Shown: positions 9,005 through 19,436, counted from the stretch's first letter. The stretch is 64,000 nt of DNA from Mucilaginibacter sp. JRF (GCF_015223065.1 NZ_JADFBY010000006.1:62001-126000), one strand, 5' to 3'. Notes: generated from the sequence alone by a model not told the origin. Made by a program: numbers and translations.

Positions 9005-12000
9005 ATGCAATATAGATACGTTACAAAAAGTATTTTGATGCTGCTGATCATGGCGATGGCGGGGCTTAACCGCGCCCGTGCGCAAGGCGGCGGCACAGTG
9101 AGCGGTACGGTTTTCAATCAGTTCAATATCCCCCTTAAGGGCATAAAGGTAGTGGTGCTTAAATCTACCGATACCATTACTACTGATGACAAGGGAAACT
9201 TTAATATAGCCGCCCCACGAGGCAGCACGTTGCAAATCACTGGCACGGGCTACAACGTGGCGCAATACAGGGTAAAGGCCGATACGGTAGGCATCCAGCT
9301 ATCCGAAAAGTTTTTGCGCAATCCGCAAAAGCTTGATGTGCTGTACAATACCGTAAACGCCGATGATAATCTGGCGGCGGTATCAACCATATACACTAAT
9401 CAGCTTACTACTACGCCGGGCTCGTTGTATACATATGCCTTGCCGGGGCAGTTGGCCGGTTTGTATACCAGGCAGCGCAGTGGTTTCCCTAATCCGCAGG
9501 CGGGCTCACCAACAACAGGCTCGTTCGGTTTCAACTATGTATCAGGCCGAAACATCAAGGCTGATGATAATAACGGGCAGTTTGATCTGCAAGTGCGTGG
9601 CGCGGTTAATCCGTTCAACGGGGCACAGGCACCCATCACCGTTATTGATGGGGTGCAGCGCGAGCTGTCCTCTATCGATCCGGAAACTATTGAATCGGTA
9701 TCGGTATTAAAGGATGGTTTATCAACCATTTTGCTGGGTATCAACAGCTCGAACGCGGTATTGCTTATAACCACTAAAAAAGCGCAACAAGGCCGTACTT
9801 TGATATCGTTCACCGCTCAGCAGGGCATACAGCAATCGTTAGGCTTGCCAACACCATTAGCGGCTTCACAATATGCTTATTTATATAACGAAGCATTGCA
9901 AAATGATGGCCGCTCACCTGTTTATACCGGTGCCGATTTTGACGCTTACCGTAACGGTACTGATCCATACGGCCACCCGGATGTTAACTGGTTTAAAACC
10001 CTGCTTCGCAAAAACGCCCCCATGCGTAATTATAAGCTGAACATTACGGGCGGTAACGCTGTGGCACGCTACTCGGTATCGCTTAATTATTTTAATCAGG
10101 AGGGGATACTTAATGCCGATAAATCATTATCGTACAATACCAATACCAACCTGAGCAGGTACATTCTTAACTCCAACATTAACATCACCGCCAGTAAGGA
10201 TTTTGATATCGACCTGCAACTGTTTGGCCGAGTGCAAACCATTACTTACCCGGGGCAGGGTGGTACAGGGTTCACTACTATTCTGGACAGACTTTATGGT
10301 ACGCCAGGCAACGCTTACCCGGTTTATAATCCCGACGGATCATTTGGTGGGCAAAATCTTGACTACTACAATAACAACTTGCTGGCCATGAGTCAATACT
10401 CGGGCTATACCAATACCCAAAACCATGATATATTGACCAATATTGATCTGAAGTACGATCTGGGCAGAAGCATCAAAGGTTTATCACTACGTGGTAAGGG
10501 TAACTTCGCTATCAACTCTCAAAACTTTATCGACCGTAGTTTGCAAAACGCGGTGTACCGCTACAATGCCGATGGTAGCTACAATACCTACGGTAACCCA
10601 AGGGCGCAAAGCAACAGCTTCAACAACGTATCGAACTCAAGATATGCCTATGCGCAGGCGGCGGTTAATTATGATCGCAGCGTAGGCGACCACAACTTTA
10701 ACGCCATGCTGTTTTACGATTTCAGGTCGGTAGTGTTAACGTACGATCTATCGCGCTACATGCAAAACCGGGCCTTGCAGCTATCATACAACTATGCCAA
10801 TAAATATTATTTAACCGGTACCATCAACAACAGTGGCGACGATCGTTATGCTCCCGGCCACCGTTATGGCTGGTATTATGCCGGTGGTTTGGGCTGGCAA
10901 ATGGGTCGCGAAAGCTTTATAAAAGATAACATCAGTTGGATCAACTCGTGGAAATGGCGCGCCAGCTATGCTAATACCGGTAACGGTAATGTCGATCTGT
11001 CGGGTTATTTCAGTTACCGCAGTACTTACGATTCAGGTTCGGGCGGCGGTTATCCGCAAGGAACAGGTTATTCTACCGGCGGCGGTTATGGTGAGGTTAA
11101 TGGCGTCATCAACCCCAACCTTAACCCTGAGCGTGCCCACAAGTTTAATTTAGGTACTGATATAGCCTTATTCAACAACAAGCTATTAGTTACTGCCGAT
11201 TATTATTACACCCGCTATTACGATCTGCTGCGTACACGCGGCAGCAGCAACCAACTGATAGGCGCTACCTACCCGGTTGAAAATATTGGCATCAACAGAA
11301 TATCGGGCGGTGAGCTTACGCTTACCCACCAAAGCAACATTGGCGATTTTAATTACTTTATTACCGGTAATGCTAATATAGTAGCCACCAAACAGGTATA
11401 TGCTGATGAATTGCAGCAAATGTACCCATGGATGACGCGTACAGGTCAGCCGCTATCGGCCATATATGGTTATACCTCTTTGGGTTTCTTTAACACCCAG
11501 GCCGAAGCCAGCAGCAGTGCCACCACAGCCGGTTATACCGCCAAACCGGGCGATATAAAATACAAGGATCTGAATAATGATGGAATTATTGATCAAAATG
11601 ATGCATCGGCCATTGGCGGGTTGAAGCCTTTGCTTTACTATGGATTGAACCTTGGTTTTAATTACAAAGGATTTAACGTGAGCGCCATATTCCAGGGTGT
11701 GGGCAATAGCCAGATGATATTTAATCAGGGCGATATTACCCAGGGCTTTATGGGCAAGGGCGGCTTCGGTACCGCACCATACGGACAGGCCTATACCACT
11801 ATACTTAACCGCTGGACACCTGAAACTGCCGCAACGGCCACATCGCCGCGTTTAACGGCGGGTGCTAATCCTAATAATGGCGCGGTATCAACATTTTATC
11901 TGCACTCGGGCAATTATATGCGCTTAAAAAATGCCGAGGTAGGTTATACGCTGCCATACTCGGTTACCTCAAAATTTGGCGTTGCCAACCTGCGGGTATT

Positions 12001-12118
12001 TGTGAACGGCGAGAATTTGGTCACCCTGTCTGACTTCAAGGATTTTGACCCGGAAGTGAACGGATTGGCGTACCCCATAATGCGGGTGTTTAACGCAGGG
12101 ATAAGTGTAAAATTATAA
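9005..12118 (+). CDS. SusC/RagA-family TonB-dependent transporter
   Basis: Outer-membrane transporter of 1037 residues. After a signal peptide ending near 'RARAQ' comes a carboxypeptidase-regulatory-like beta-sandwich (~residues 30-105, 'VSGTVFNQFNIPLKGIKV'), a plug domain containing 'IESVSVLKDGLSTILLGINS' (~225-245), and a long beta-barrel ending with aromatic-rich strands. There is no N-terminal STN domain, so it is not expected to signal to an ECF anti-sigma. It imports oligosaccharides released at the surface, using TonB energy. The susD at 12139 follows after 20 bp in the classical C-D order. Confidence 0.9.
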   Translation: MQYRYVTKSILMLLIMAMAGLNRARAQGGGTVSGTVFNQFNIPLKGIKVVVLKSTDTITTDDKGNFNIAAPRGSTLQITGTGYNVAQYRVKADTVGIQLSEKFLRNPQKLDVLYNTVNADDNLAAVSTIYTNQLTTTPGSLYTYALPGQLAGLYTRQRSGFPNPQAGSPTTGSFGFNYVSGRNIKADDNNGQFDLQVRGAVNPFNGAQAPITVIDGVQRELSSIDPETIESVSVLKDGLSTILLGINSSNAVLLITTKKAQQGRTLISFTAQQGIQQSLGLPTPLAASQYAYLYNEALQNDGRSPVYTGADFDAYRNGTDPYGHPDVNWFKTLLRKNAPMRNYKLNITGGNAVARYSVSLNYFNQEGILNADKSLSYNTNTNLSRYILNSNINITASKDFDIDLQLFGRVQTITYPGQGGTGFTTILDRLYGTPGNAYPVYNPDGSFGGQNLDYYNNNLLAMSQYSGYTNTQNHDILTNIDLKYDLGRSIKGLSLRGKGNFAINSQNFIDRSLQNAVYRYNADGSYNTYGNPRAQSNSFNNVSNSRYAYAQAAVNYDRSVGDHNFNAMLFYDFRSVVLTYDLSRYMQNRALQLSYNYANKYYLTGTINNSGDDRYAPGHRYGWYYAGGLGWQMGRESFIKDNISWINSWKWRASYANTGNGNVDLSGYFSYRSTYDSGSGGGYPQGTGYSTGGGYGEVNGVINPNLNPERAHKFNLGTDIALFNNKLLVTADYYYTRYYDLLRTRGSSNQLIGATYPVENIGINRISGGELTLTHQSNIGDFNYFITGNANIVATKQVYADELQQMYPWMTRTGQPLSAIYGYTSLGFFNTQAEASSSATTAGYTAKPGDIKYKDLNNDGIIDQNDASAIGGLKPLLYYGLNLGFNYKGFNVSAIFQGVGNSQMIFNQGDITQGFMGKGGFGTAPYGQAYTTILNRWTPETAATATSPRLTAGANPNNGAVSTFYLHSGNYMRLKNAEVGYTLPYSVTSKFGVANLRVFVNGENLVTLSDFKDFDPEVNGLAYPIMRVFNAGISVKL

Positions 12119-12138
12119 CGATAGCTAACGTGAAAGTC

Positions 12139-13845
12139 ATGAAAACATTATACAAAATAATAACAGTGATCACCGTGGTTGGCATAGCCGCAGGCTGTAA
12201 AAAGTATGAGCCTGTACCTGCCGAGCAACGCACCATCGATTATGTTTTTGATAAGGACGATTCGTTGGGTACCAATGCTTACGCCTACCTCAACAGCGTT
12301 TACGCCTTCCTTAAATCGGGCCATAATCGTGTAAATGGTGAATATTTGGACGCCGCTACTGATGATGCCGTATCAGCAACCAACAACGCTACTATTGATG
12401 TTTACCGCCTGGCAACCGGCGCGTATAACGCCACCAACCTGCCTGCCGGAGATAACATTTGGGAGGATAGCTACAAAGCCATCAGGCAGGCTAATATATT
12501 TATCAGCAATATTGATATAGTGCCGGTTAAGGATCAATTACGCCCCGGCGTATCCATGAAATACGCCTGGAAAAGCGAAGCCCGCTTTTTACGTGCCATG
12601 CAATACTTTAACCTGCTTAAGCGCTATGGCGGCGTGCCCCTGCTTGGCGACCGTGTGTTTACCCTTGATGATGACCTGCGTCTGCCCCGCAATACTTTTG
12701 AGGATTGCGTGGAATACATAGTTAACGAGTGCGATGCCATAAAGGATAGTATGCTTACCGTGCCGCTGGCCAACCCATCAGCCAACTCGCAGCGGGCAAC
12801 AAACGCGGCAGCGCTGGCCTTAAAGGCAAAGGTGTTGCTGTATGCAGCAAGTCCATTATTTAACGGTGGTAACATTGATGCCGCTAACCCGCTTACTGGC
12901 TATACAAACGCTAATGACAGCCGCTGGCAGCGTGCGGCTCAGGCAGCTAAAGCGGTGATGGATCTGAATGCATTTTCATTAGTGGCCGATTATAAGAACG
13001 CGTTTATTACCCAGGTACCCGCCAACACCGAGGTGATATTTCAGCGGCCTAACGGGCAAACCAACACGGTTGAATCAAACAACGGGCCTATAGGTTTTAC
13101 CACCAACCCGATAGGGCAGGGCAAAACCAGCCCAAGCCAAAACCTGGTTGATGCCTTTGGTATGAAGAATGGTTTGGCCATAACCGATGCCGCATCGGGC
13201 TACAATGCTAATGATCCGTATGCTGATCGTGATCCGAGGCTTACGGCTACTATATTCTATAATAATTCGCCCTGGCTAAATTCAACGGTGCAAACCTATG
13301 AGGGTGGCCGCAGCAAGCCTAACATTGGCACACTGCAAACCATTACGGGTTATTACATGCGCAAGTTTATGGCGCTGTACGAAACGCAGAGCAACTACGC
13401 CAGTTCGCCCGAGGACTGGATGATATTCAGGTATGCCGATATTTTGCTGATGTATGCCGAGGCAGCCAACGAGGTGATGCCCGCGCCTGATGCCTCGATA
13501 TACGCGGCGGTACAACAGGTTAGGCAACGTGCCGGGCTGGACCCATACCAATTACCCGCCGGACTTACCCAACAGCAAATGCGCGAGGTTATACATCAAG
13601 AGCGCCGTGTGGAACTGGCCTTTGAGGAAAACCGTTTTTTTGATATACGCCGCTGGAAGATAGCCGAAACCGTGATGAACCAACCCATACAAGGGGTAAC
13701 CATCAACAATACATCGGCAGGGTTTATCTATGCTTATGCCCCGGTGCTTACGCCAAAGTTTACGGCACCGGCCATGTATCTGTACCCCATCCCGTATAAC
13801 GAAACGCTCAAAAATCCGAACCTGAAACAGAACCCCGGATGGTAA
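12139..13845 (+). CDS. SusD/RagB-family glycan-binding lipoprotein
   Basis: Lipoprotein of 568 residues, lipobox 'AAGC' followed by KK. The ATG at 12139 is preferred to the in-frame GTG at 12130 because it gives a normal signal peptide 'MKTLYKIITVITVVG'. SusD blocks 'SEARFLRAMQYFNLLKRYGG', 'LLYAASPLF' and 'ERRVELAFEENRFFDIRRWK' are clear, with terminal 'NLKQNPGW'. It resembles the SusD at 5668 in length and sequence. It lies directly after one susC and 37 bp before another, so its barrel partner could be either; position favours the upstream susC. Confidence 0.9.
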   Translation: MKTLYKIITVITVVGIAAGCKKYEPVPAEQRTIDYVFDKDDSLGTNAYAYLNSVYAFLKSGHNRVNGEYLDAATDDAVSATNNATIDVYRLATGAYNATNLPAGDNIWEDSYKAIRQANIFISNIDIVPVKDQLRPGVSMKYAWKSEARFLRAMQYFNLLKRYGGVPLLGDRVFTLDDDLRLPRNTFEDCVEYIVNECDAIKDSMLTVPLANPSANSQRATNAAALALKAKVLLYAASPLFNGGNIDAANPLTGYTNANDSRWQRAAQAAKAVMDLNAFSLVADYKNAFITQVPANTEVIFQRPNGQTNTVESNNGPIGFTTNPIGQGKTSPSQNLVDAFGMKNGLAITDAASGYNANDPYADRDPRLTATIFYNNSPWLNSTVQTYEGGRSKPNIGTLQTITGYYMRKFMALYETQSNYASSPEDWMIFRYADILLMYAEAANEVMPAPDASIYAAVQQVRQRAGLDPYQLPAGLTQQQMREVIHQERRVELAFEENRFFDIRRWKIAETVMNQPIQGVTINNTSAGFIYAYAPVLTPKFTAPAMYLYPIPYNETLKNPNLKQNPGW

Positions 13846-13882
13846 TTAACCTACAGCCAATTATTTGAATCAAGATATTATC

Positions 13883-16800
13883 ATGAGAAGATTAATACTA
13901 TTACTCATAACAACCATACTACTGCCTGCCATGCTTTACGCGCAGCAACGGGAGGTAACGGGTACTGTAAAAGATGCCGGGGGTATTTTACCGGGCGCCA
14001 CCGTAGTTGAAAAAGGATTGCCTGCCAATGTTACCATAACCGATGCCAACGGTAAGTTCAAAATTACTTTAAAGGGCACATCGGGCGTGTTGCTGGTAAA
14101 GTATGTGGGCTTTTCGCAAAAGGAAGCAAAGGTACCCGCATCAAACAATATTGATGTTATACTGCAATCAGCATCGCAAGATATGAATGAGGTGGTGGTA
14201 GTGGGCTATCAGCCTAAAAAACGTATAACCAGCACCGGCTCCGCCAGCCAGATCAGCGCCTCCGAAGTGCGTACCGTGCCAACAGCTAACGTGCAGAATA
14301 CCCTTGCGGGACGTTTACCGGGTTTCTTTTCGCAGCAAACTTCGGGGCAGCCGGGCCGGGATGCGGCATCATTCTACATTCGTGGTTTAAGCTCTATCAA
14401 TGGCTCGAATACGCCCCTTATAATTGTAGATGATGTGGAATACCAAGCCGACCAGGTGCAGCAGATCAACGTGAACGAAATTGAAACCATCACCATATTA
14501 AAGGATGCCTCAACCACAGCTATTTATGGTGTTAAGGGCGCTAACGGCGTATTGGTAATTACTACCCGCCGCGGTAAGGCAGGGGCGCCAAATGTGAATT
14601 TAAGGCTGGAGTCGGGTGTGCAATCGCCCACCAAGATACCGCAGTTTTTGAACGCCTATCAATCGGCACAACTCATAAACGAAGCTGAAGCCAATTATAA
14701 TAACACCTACAACTTACCCAACGGTACCCTTTCGTTCACGGATGCCGATCTGGAAGCCTTCCGCACCGGAAGCGACCCTTACGGCCACCCAGATGTTAAC
14801 TGGTACAAAGCCATTTTGAAAGATTACACCTTTCAGGCTAATTCAAATGTGGATATATCGGGTGGTACCAATAACGTTAAATACTTTATTACCGGCGGCG
14901 CGCTCACCCAAAATGGTTTGCTACGCAATTTTTCAGACCCGCAAAATCAGATCAATAGCGATTATGCCTTTAAACGCTACAACTTCCGCTCAAATCTGGA
15001 TATGAAAGCTAACAAGAACCTAACCTTGCGGTTGGATTTGAGCGCGCGTTTCGGTATCATCAATCAGCCGCATACGGCTAATATTTTGAGTGAGATATAT
15101 GATTTTACCAAGGTTACCCCATTCTCGGCCCCGTTCTTAAATCCTAACGGAAGCTACGCTTACAATTATTCGCAGTTTAACAGTACATCGCTTAAAAATA
15201 CCCCGCAACAATTAAGTACCATTAACGCCCGCCTGGCCAACGGCGGGTATGACCGCAGCACCCGTACCGATTTTAACTCGCTGTTTGACATTAAGGAAAA
15301 TCTTGATGGCATTACGCAGGGCCTGTCGGTTACTGGGCGCTTAAGCTATTCGAGTATTGAGCAGTATACCAAATCGTTATACCGATATAATAATTCGGGC
15401 TTGCCAACATTTAATCCCCCAAGTTATCATTACGACCCCAAGACAGACACCTACACACTTGATCCGCGCGGCAAATACGTATTGTCCGATTATAACCTGG
15501 AGGGTAACACCAACACGTACATTACCCGTGTAAACCTGCAAGCTTTTGCCACTTACGATAGGGTGTTTGATAATGCCCACCACGTAACCGGCTTGTTGCT
15601 GTATAACCAGTATCAGGATAATGATCAGGCTAACCCTCCGGCTAAATTCAGCGGTCAATCATTAAAGGTAGGCTATGGTTATAAAGATAAATACCTGATC
15701 GATTTTACGGGCGCTTACAACGGATCAGACAGGTTTGCGGCTAATCACCGTTTCGGATTTTTCCCGGCCATGTCAGTAGGTTACAACATCGCCAATGAAG
15801 ATTACTTCAAAAATAACGTAAAGTTTGTGCAATACCTTAAGCTGCGTGCATCATACGGTATTGTAGGGTCTGACGCTATTGGCGGCTCACGTTACATTTA
15901 CTCGCAGTTTTACAACACCGGTGGCGGCTATAACTTTGGGGTAAACCCGCAAGGTGCCAACAGCATAAGCGAGGGCACACTTGCCAATACCGATGTTTTC
16001 TGGGAATCGCAAAAGGAGTTTAACGTGGCGCTGGAATCAAACATGTTCAACAACAAGCTGAACGTGGTACTGGAGTATTTTCATAACACCCGCTATAACC
16101 AGTTGATCTATCCCGGAGATGTATCAAACGTAATTGGTATAGGCGTGCCTGCTGTAAACGGCGGTACATCAGTTAACCGTGGTTTTGAGGCGCAGATAGG
16201 TTACCAGGCATCCATTGGGCAGGTACAGCTGAACTCCAACCTGGTATTCTCGTACGCTAAAAATAAGATCATTGATCAGCGCGAGGCGGCACCGGCATAC
16301 CCGTGGCTGTATCGTACCGGGCATCCTATCGGGCAAATATTTGGTTATAAATACATTGGCTATTATACCCCGGAGGATGTGGAGAAGATAAACAGCAACG
16401 CTCCCGACCGCCCGGCCATACCCGGCAATGGTGCCCGTATACAGGCCGGTGACCTGAAATATCAGGATATTAACCAGGATGGCAAAATAGATGTGTACGA
16501 CCAAACCGCTATCGGTAGCCCTAACGTGCCTAATACCTTTGTGGGTTTAACTTTGGGTGCAACGTATAAAGGTTTTAGCCTGAATGTGCTGCTGCAAGGG
16601 GCGTACGGTTACAGCTTCGCGGTAGTTGGTACAGGTGTTGAGCCATTCAAGAGCCAGTTTCAGCCTATCCATCAGCAACGTTGGACACCGGCTACGGCTG
16701 CCACCGCGCAATTCCCGAGCCTGAGCACTGACCCGCTGACGGTGAGCAGTCCATCAAACTACCTGTCAGATTATTGGCTGATCAACGCGCATTACATTCG

Positions 16801-17011
16801 TTTAAAAAGTCTGGATTTTGGGTATCAGTTCCCAACCAAAATGTTGCCTTTTAATATCAAGAACGCCCGTTTGTACGTGAGTGCTTATAATCTGTTTACG
16901 TGGCGAAATTATGATAGGTATCAGCAAGATCCGGAAGTGGCTACAAGTTCGGCGGGCGATGTTTATCCTAATCAGCGTATTGCCAATCTGGGTATACAGG
17001 TAACATTTTAG
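13883..17011 (+). CDS. SusC/RagA-family TonB-dependent transporter
   Basis: Outer-membrane transporter of 1042 residues. The ATG at 13883 gives a clean signal peptide ending 'MLYAQ'; an in-frame TTG at 13865 is unlikely. A carboxypeptidase-regulatory-like domain (~25-105) is followed by 'MNEVVVVGYQPKKR', the plug with 'IETITILKDASTTAIYGVKG' (~residues 203-222), and a barrel with a 'DINQDGKIDVYDQTAIGSP' loop. No STN domain. It is the last gene before a strong terminator, so the operon from 5668 probably ends here. It most likely pairs with one of the two SusD proteins for import of mannoside oligosaccharides. Confidence 0.9.
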   Translation: MRRLILLLITTILLPAMLYAQQREVTGTVKDAGGILPGATVVEKGLPANVTITDANGKFKITLKGTSGVLLVKYVGFSQKEAKVPASNNIDVILQSASQDMNEVVVVGYQPKKRITSTGSASQISASEVRTVPTANVQNTLAGRLPGFFSQQTSGQPGRDAASFYIRGLSSINGSNTPLIIVDDVEYQADQVQQINVNEIETITILKDASTTAIYGVKGANGVLVITTRRGKAGAPNVNLRLESGVQSPTKIPQFLNAYQSAQLINEAEANYNNTYNLPNGTLSFTDADLEAFRTGSDPYGHPDVNWYKAILKDYTFQANSNVDISGGTNNVKYFITGGALTQNGLLRNFSDPQNQINSDYAFKRYNFRSNLDMKANKNLTLRLDLSARFGIINQPHTANILSEIYDFTKVTPFSAPFLNPNGSYAYNYSQFNSTSLKNTPQQLSTINARLANGGYDRSTRTDFNSLFDIKENLDGITQGLSVTGRLSYSSIEQYTKSLYRYNNSGLPTFNPPSYHYDPKTDTYTLDPRGKYVLSDYNLEGNTNTYITRVNLQAFATYDRVFDNAHHVTGLLLYNQYQDNDQANPPAKFSGQSLKVGYGYKDKYLIDFTGAYNGSDRFAANHRFGFFPAMSVGYNIANEDYFKNNVKFVQYLKLRASYGIVGSDAIGGSRYIYSQFYNTGGGYNFGVNPQGANSISEGTLANTDVFWESQKEFNVALESNMFNNKLNVVLEYFHNTRYNQLIYPGDVSNVIGIGVPAVNGGTSVNRGFEAQIGYQASIGQVQLNSNLVFSYAKNKIIDQREAAPAYPWLYRTGHPIGQIFGYKYIGYYTPEDVEKINSNAPDRPAIPGNGARIQAGDLKYQDINQDGKIDVYDQTAIGSPNVPNTFVGLTLGATYKGFSLNVLLQGAYGYSFAVVGTGVEPFKSQFQPIHQQRWTPATAATAQFPSLSTDPLTVSSPSNYLSDYWLINAHYIRLKSLDFGYQFPTKMLPFNIKNARLYVSAYNLFTWRNYDRYQQDPEVATSSAGDVYPNQRIANLGIQVTF

Positions 17012-17057
17012 TGGGATGAATATTAAGTACAACAAGTAAAATACATAATGATAACTT

Positions 17058-17102
17058 AGCCAAAAGCATTGTTCGGTTTACCAGGATATGCTTTTGGCTT
17101 TT
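17058..17102 (+). terminator. Rho-independent terminator after the SusC/SusD operon
   Basis: AGCCAAAAGCAT (17058-17069) pairs perfectly with ATGCTTTTGGCT (17088-17099) across an 18-base loop and is followed by a short T run. It stands only 14 bp before the start of the second GH92 gene, which has no obvious promoter of its own, so partial read-through may set its dose. Confidence 0.7.
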
Positions 17103-17116
17103 GATATGAAATATTG

Positions 17117-19408
17117 ATGATGCTGAGAAAAACTACCTATTTAAAAGTGGCCATTGCGGCCTTGTTAACAACCAGTACCGCCATGGCGCAGGTTAAGAAT
17201 CTGGTGAGCTATGCCAATACCTTGCAGGGTACTAACAGTAAGTTTGAACTATCGTACGGTAATACTTACCCCGCCACCAGCGTGCCACTGGCCATGAACA
17301 CCTGGACACCCCAAACCGGCAAAAACGGCGACGGCTGGAAATACCAGTATTTTGAAAATACCATACGTGGTTTTCAGCAATCGCACCAGTGCAGCTCATG
17401 GGTTAATGATTATGCCGTGTTTTCGCTGATGCCGGTTACCGGTAAACTGGTGGTAATGGATGATGACAGGACGGCAAAATTCTCGCATAAAAACGAGGTA
17501 GCGCAGCCCGATTATTACAAGGTTAAGCTGGATAATAACATTGTTACCGAGATGACCACTACCGAGCGTGGCGCGCACCTGCGTTTCAGTTTCCCGGCGG
17601 GTGCACCGGCTTATTTGGTGCTTGATGGTTACACCAAACAAAGCGCTGTTACCATATCTCCCGATAAAAAAAAGATAACCGGCTGGGTGAACAACTGCCG
17701 CTGGGCACCGCAGGATTTCAGGAATTATTTTGAACTGGAGTTTGATAAACCATTTAAAACATACGGTACCTGGGAGAACAAGAAAGGTGATATTAAACCT
17801 AACAATACCACTGATGAGGGCGATGGCAAGGGCGCTTATATTGAGTTTGAACCGGGCACCGTGGTGCAGGTAAAGGTGGCATCATCATACATAAGCCCTG
17901 AGCAGGCCAGCCTGAATTTAAATACCGAGTTGGGCAAATTCGCAAAGTTTGATAATACCAGGGCAGCATCGGCCAAACTGTGGAATAAGCTATTCAACCG
18001 TGTGCTGGTTGAGGGTGGTACCGAGGAAGAAAAGGCTACCTTTTACTCATGCCTGTATCGGGCAAACTTGTTTCCGCACCGTTTTTTTGAGTTGAATAAA
18101 GAGGGTAAACCCTATTATTATAGTCCGTATGATGGTAAGCTGCACGATGGTTACATGTTTACCGATAATGGTTTTTGGGATACCTTCAGGGCGCAATTCC
18201 CGCTGAATACTATTATTAACCCGACAGTAGAGGGACAATATATGCAGGCCCTGCTTGCCGCGCAGGAGCAATGCGGCTGGCTGCCATCGTGGTCGTTCCC
18301 GGCGGAAACAGGGGGGATGATCGGCAACCATGCCATATCATTATTAACCGACGCCTGGGTAAAGGGCATCCGCACATTCGACCCCGAAAAGGCGTTGAAG
18401 GCATACTATCACGAAGCTAATAACAAAGGCCCTTGGGGTGGCGCTAATGGTCGTGGTAACGCTAAGGAGTATAATGCCAATGGCTATGTGCCCTACTCCG
18501 AAAAAACGCTGGGTGCCACCGCGCAATCACTTGAATATGCTTATGATGATTTTTGCGGCTACCAGTTAGCCAAGGCCGTAGGCAATAAGGAAATGATGGC
18601 CGCTTTTAGCAAAAATATGTACAACTACAAAAGTCTGTACGACCCCGGTACCCGCTTTATGCGCGCTAAGGATGATCAGGGTAAATGGGTTGAGCCGTTC
18701 GATCCGCTGGATTGGGGAGGCCCTTATACCGAGGGTAATGCCTGGCACTGGCAATGGTCGGTTTTTCATGATGTACAGGGGCTGATCAACCTGATGGGCG
18801 GCGATAAGAATTTTACCGCCAAAATTGATTCGGTTTTCTCGCAACCTTCAACCATCAAGGTGGGGGGCTACGGTAGCGCAATACACGAAATGACCGAGAT
18901 GGAACTCATCAATATGGGGCAATACGCGCATGGCAATCAGCCCATACAGCACATGATATACCTGTACAATTACGCCGGGCAGCCCTGGAAATCACAGGAG
19001 TACGCCCGTAAGGTTACCGAAAAGCTGTACAACGCTACCGAAAACGGTTATCCCGGCGATGAAGATCAAGGCCAAATGTCGTCGTGGTATGTGCTGAGCG
19101 CGCTGGGTATTTACAGCGTATGCCCGGGTACCGATCAGTATGTGATAGGCAGCCCCGTATTTAAAAAGGTAACCATCACCTTAGAGAATGGTAAGAAATT
19201 CATCATCCAGGCTGATAATAATAGCAAGCAAAACGTGTACATACAATCGGCCACGCTAAACGGTAAGCCGTACACGCATAACTGGTTGAGCCACCAGGCT
19301 ATTATGAATGGCGGTACGCTGCGTTTTACCATGGGCGCAAAGCCTGCCTACAAGCGGGGTTTAGCAAAAGCTGATAAACCTTTTTCGGTTTCTACTGCTA
19401 AACCATAA
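17117..19408 (+). CDS. GH92-family alpha-mannosidase with Gln in the catalytic-acid position
   Basis: Predicted exported protein of 763 residues, signal peptide ending near 'AMAQ'. ATG 17117 or 17120 is preferred to the TTG at 17114. The GH92 fold is clear: 'LVSYANTLQGT', 'GGTEEEKATFYSCLYRANLF', 'GDEDQGQMSSWYVLSALG'. The acid motif reads 'HGNQPIQH', with Gln (codon 18938-18940, residue 608) where the other GH92 here has Glu. To my knowledge the characterised GH92 with Gln at this site (Cellulosimicrobium CcMan5) cleaves mannose-1-phospho-6-mannose, where the phosphate leaving group needs no acid. A phosphomannan-uncapping role is therefore possible, but Gln also occurs in uncharacterised relatives. 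The LacI gene follows after 146 bp. Confidence 0.85.
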   Translation: MMLRKTTYLKVAIAALLTTSTAMAQVKNLVSYANTLQGTNSKFELSYGNTYPATSVPLAMNTWTPQTGKNGDGWKYQYFENTIRGFQQSHQCSSWVNDYAVFSLMPVTGKLVVMDDDRTAKFSHKNEVAQPDYYKVKLDNNIVTEMTTTERGAHLRFSFPAGAPAYLVLDGYTKQSAVTISPDKKKITGWVNNCRWAPQDFRNYFELEFDKPFKTYGTWENKKGDIKPNNTTDEGDGKGAYIEFEPGTVVQVKVASSYISPEQASLNLNTELGKFAKFDNTRAASAKLWNKLFNRVLVEGGTEEEKATFYSCLYRANLFPHRFFELNKEGKPYYYSPYDGKLHDGYMFTDNGFWDTFRAQFPLNTIINPTVEGQYMQALLAAQEQCGWLPSWSFPAETGGMIGNHAISLLTDAWVKGIRTFDPEKALKAYYHEANNKGPWGGANGRGNAKEYNANGYVPYSEKTLGATAQSLEYAYDDFCGYQLAKAVGNKEMMAAFSKNMYNYKSLYDPGTRFMRAKDDQGKWVEPFDPLDWGGPYTEGNAWHWQWSVFHDVQGLINLMGGDKNFTAKIDSVFSQPSTIKVGGYGSAIHEMTEMELINMGQYAHGNQPIQHMIYLYNYAGQPWKSQEYARKVTEKLYNATENGYPGDEDQGQMSSWYVLSALGIYSVCPGTDQYVIGSPVFKKVTITLENGKKFIIQADNNSKQNVYIQSATLNGKPYTHNWLSHQAIMNGGTLRFTMGAKPAYKRGLAKADKPFSVSTAKP

Positions 19409-19436
19409 AATAGTTTTTAAACTTTATAAAATGTGT

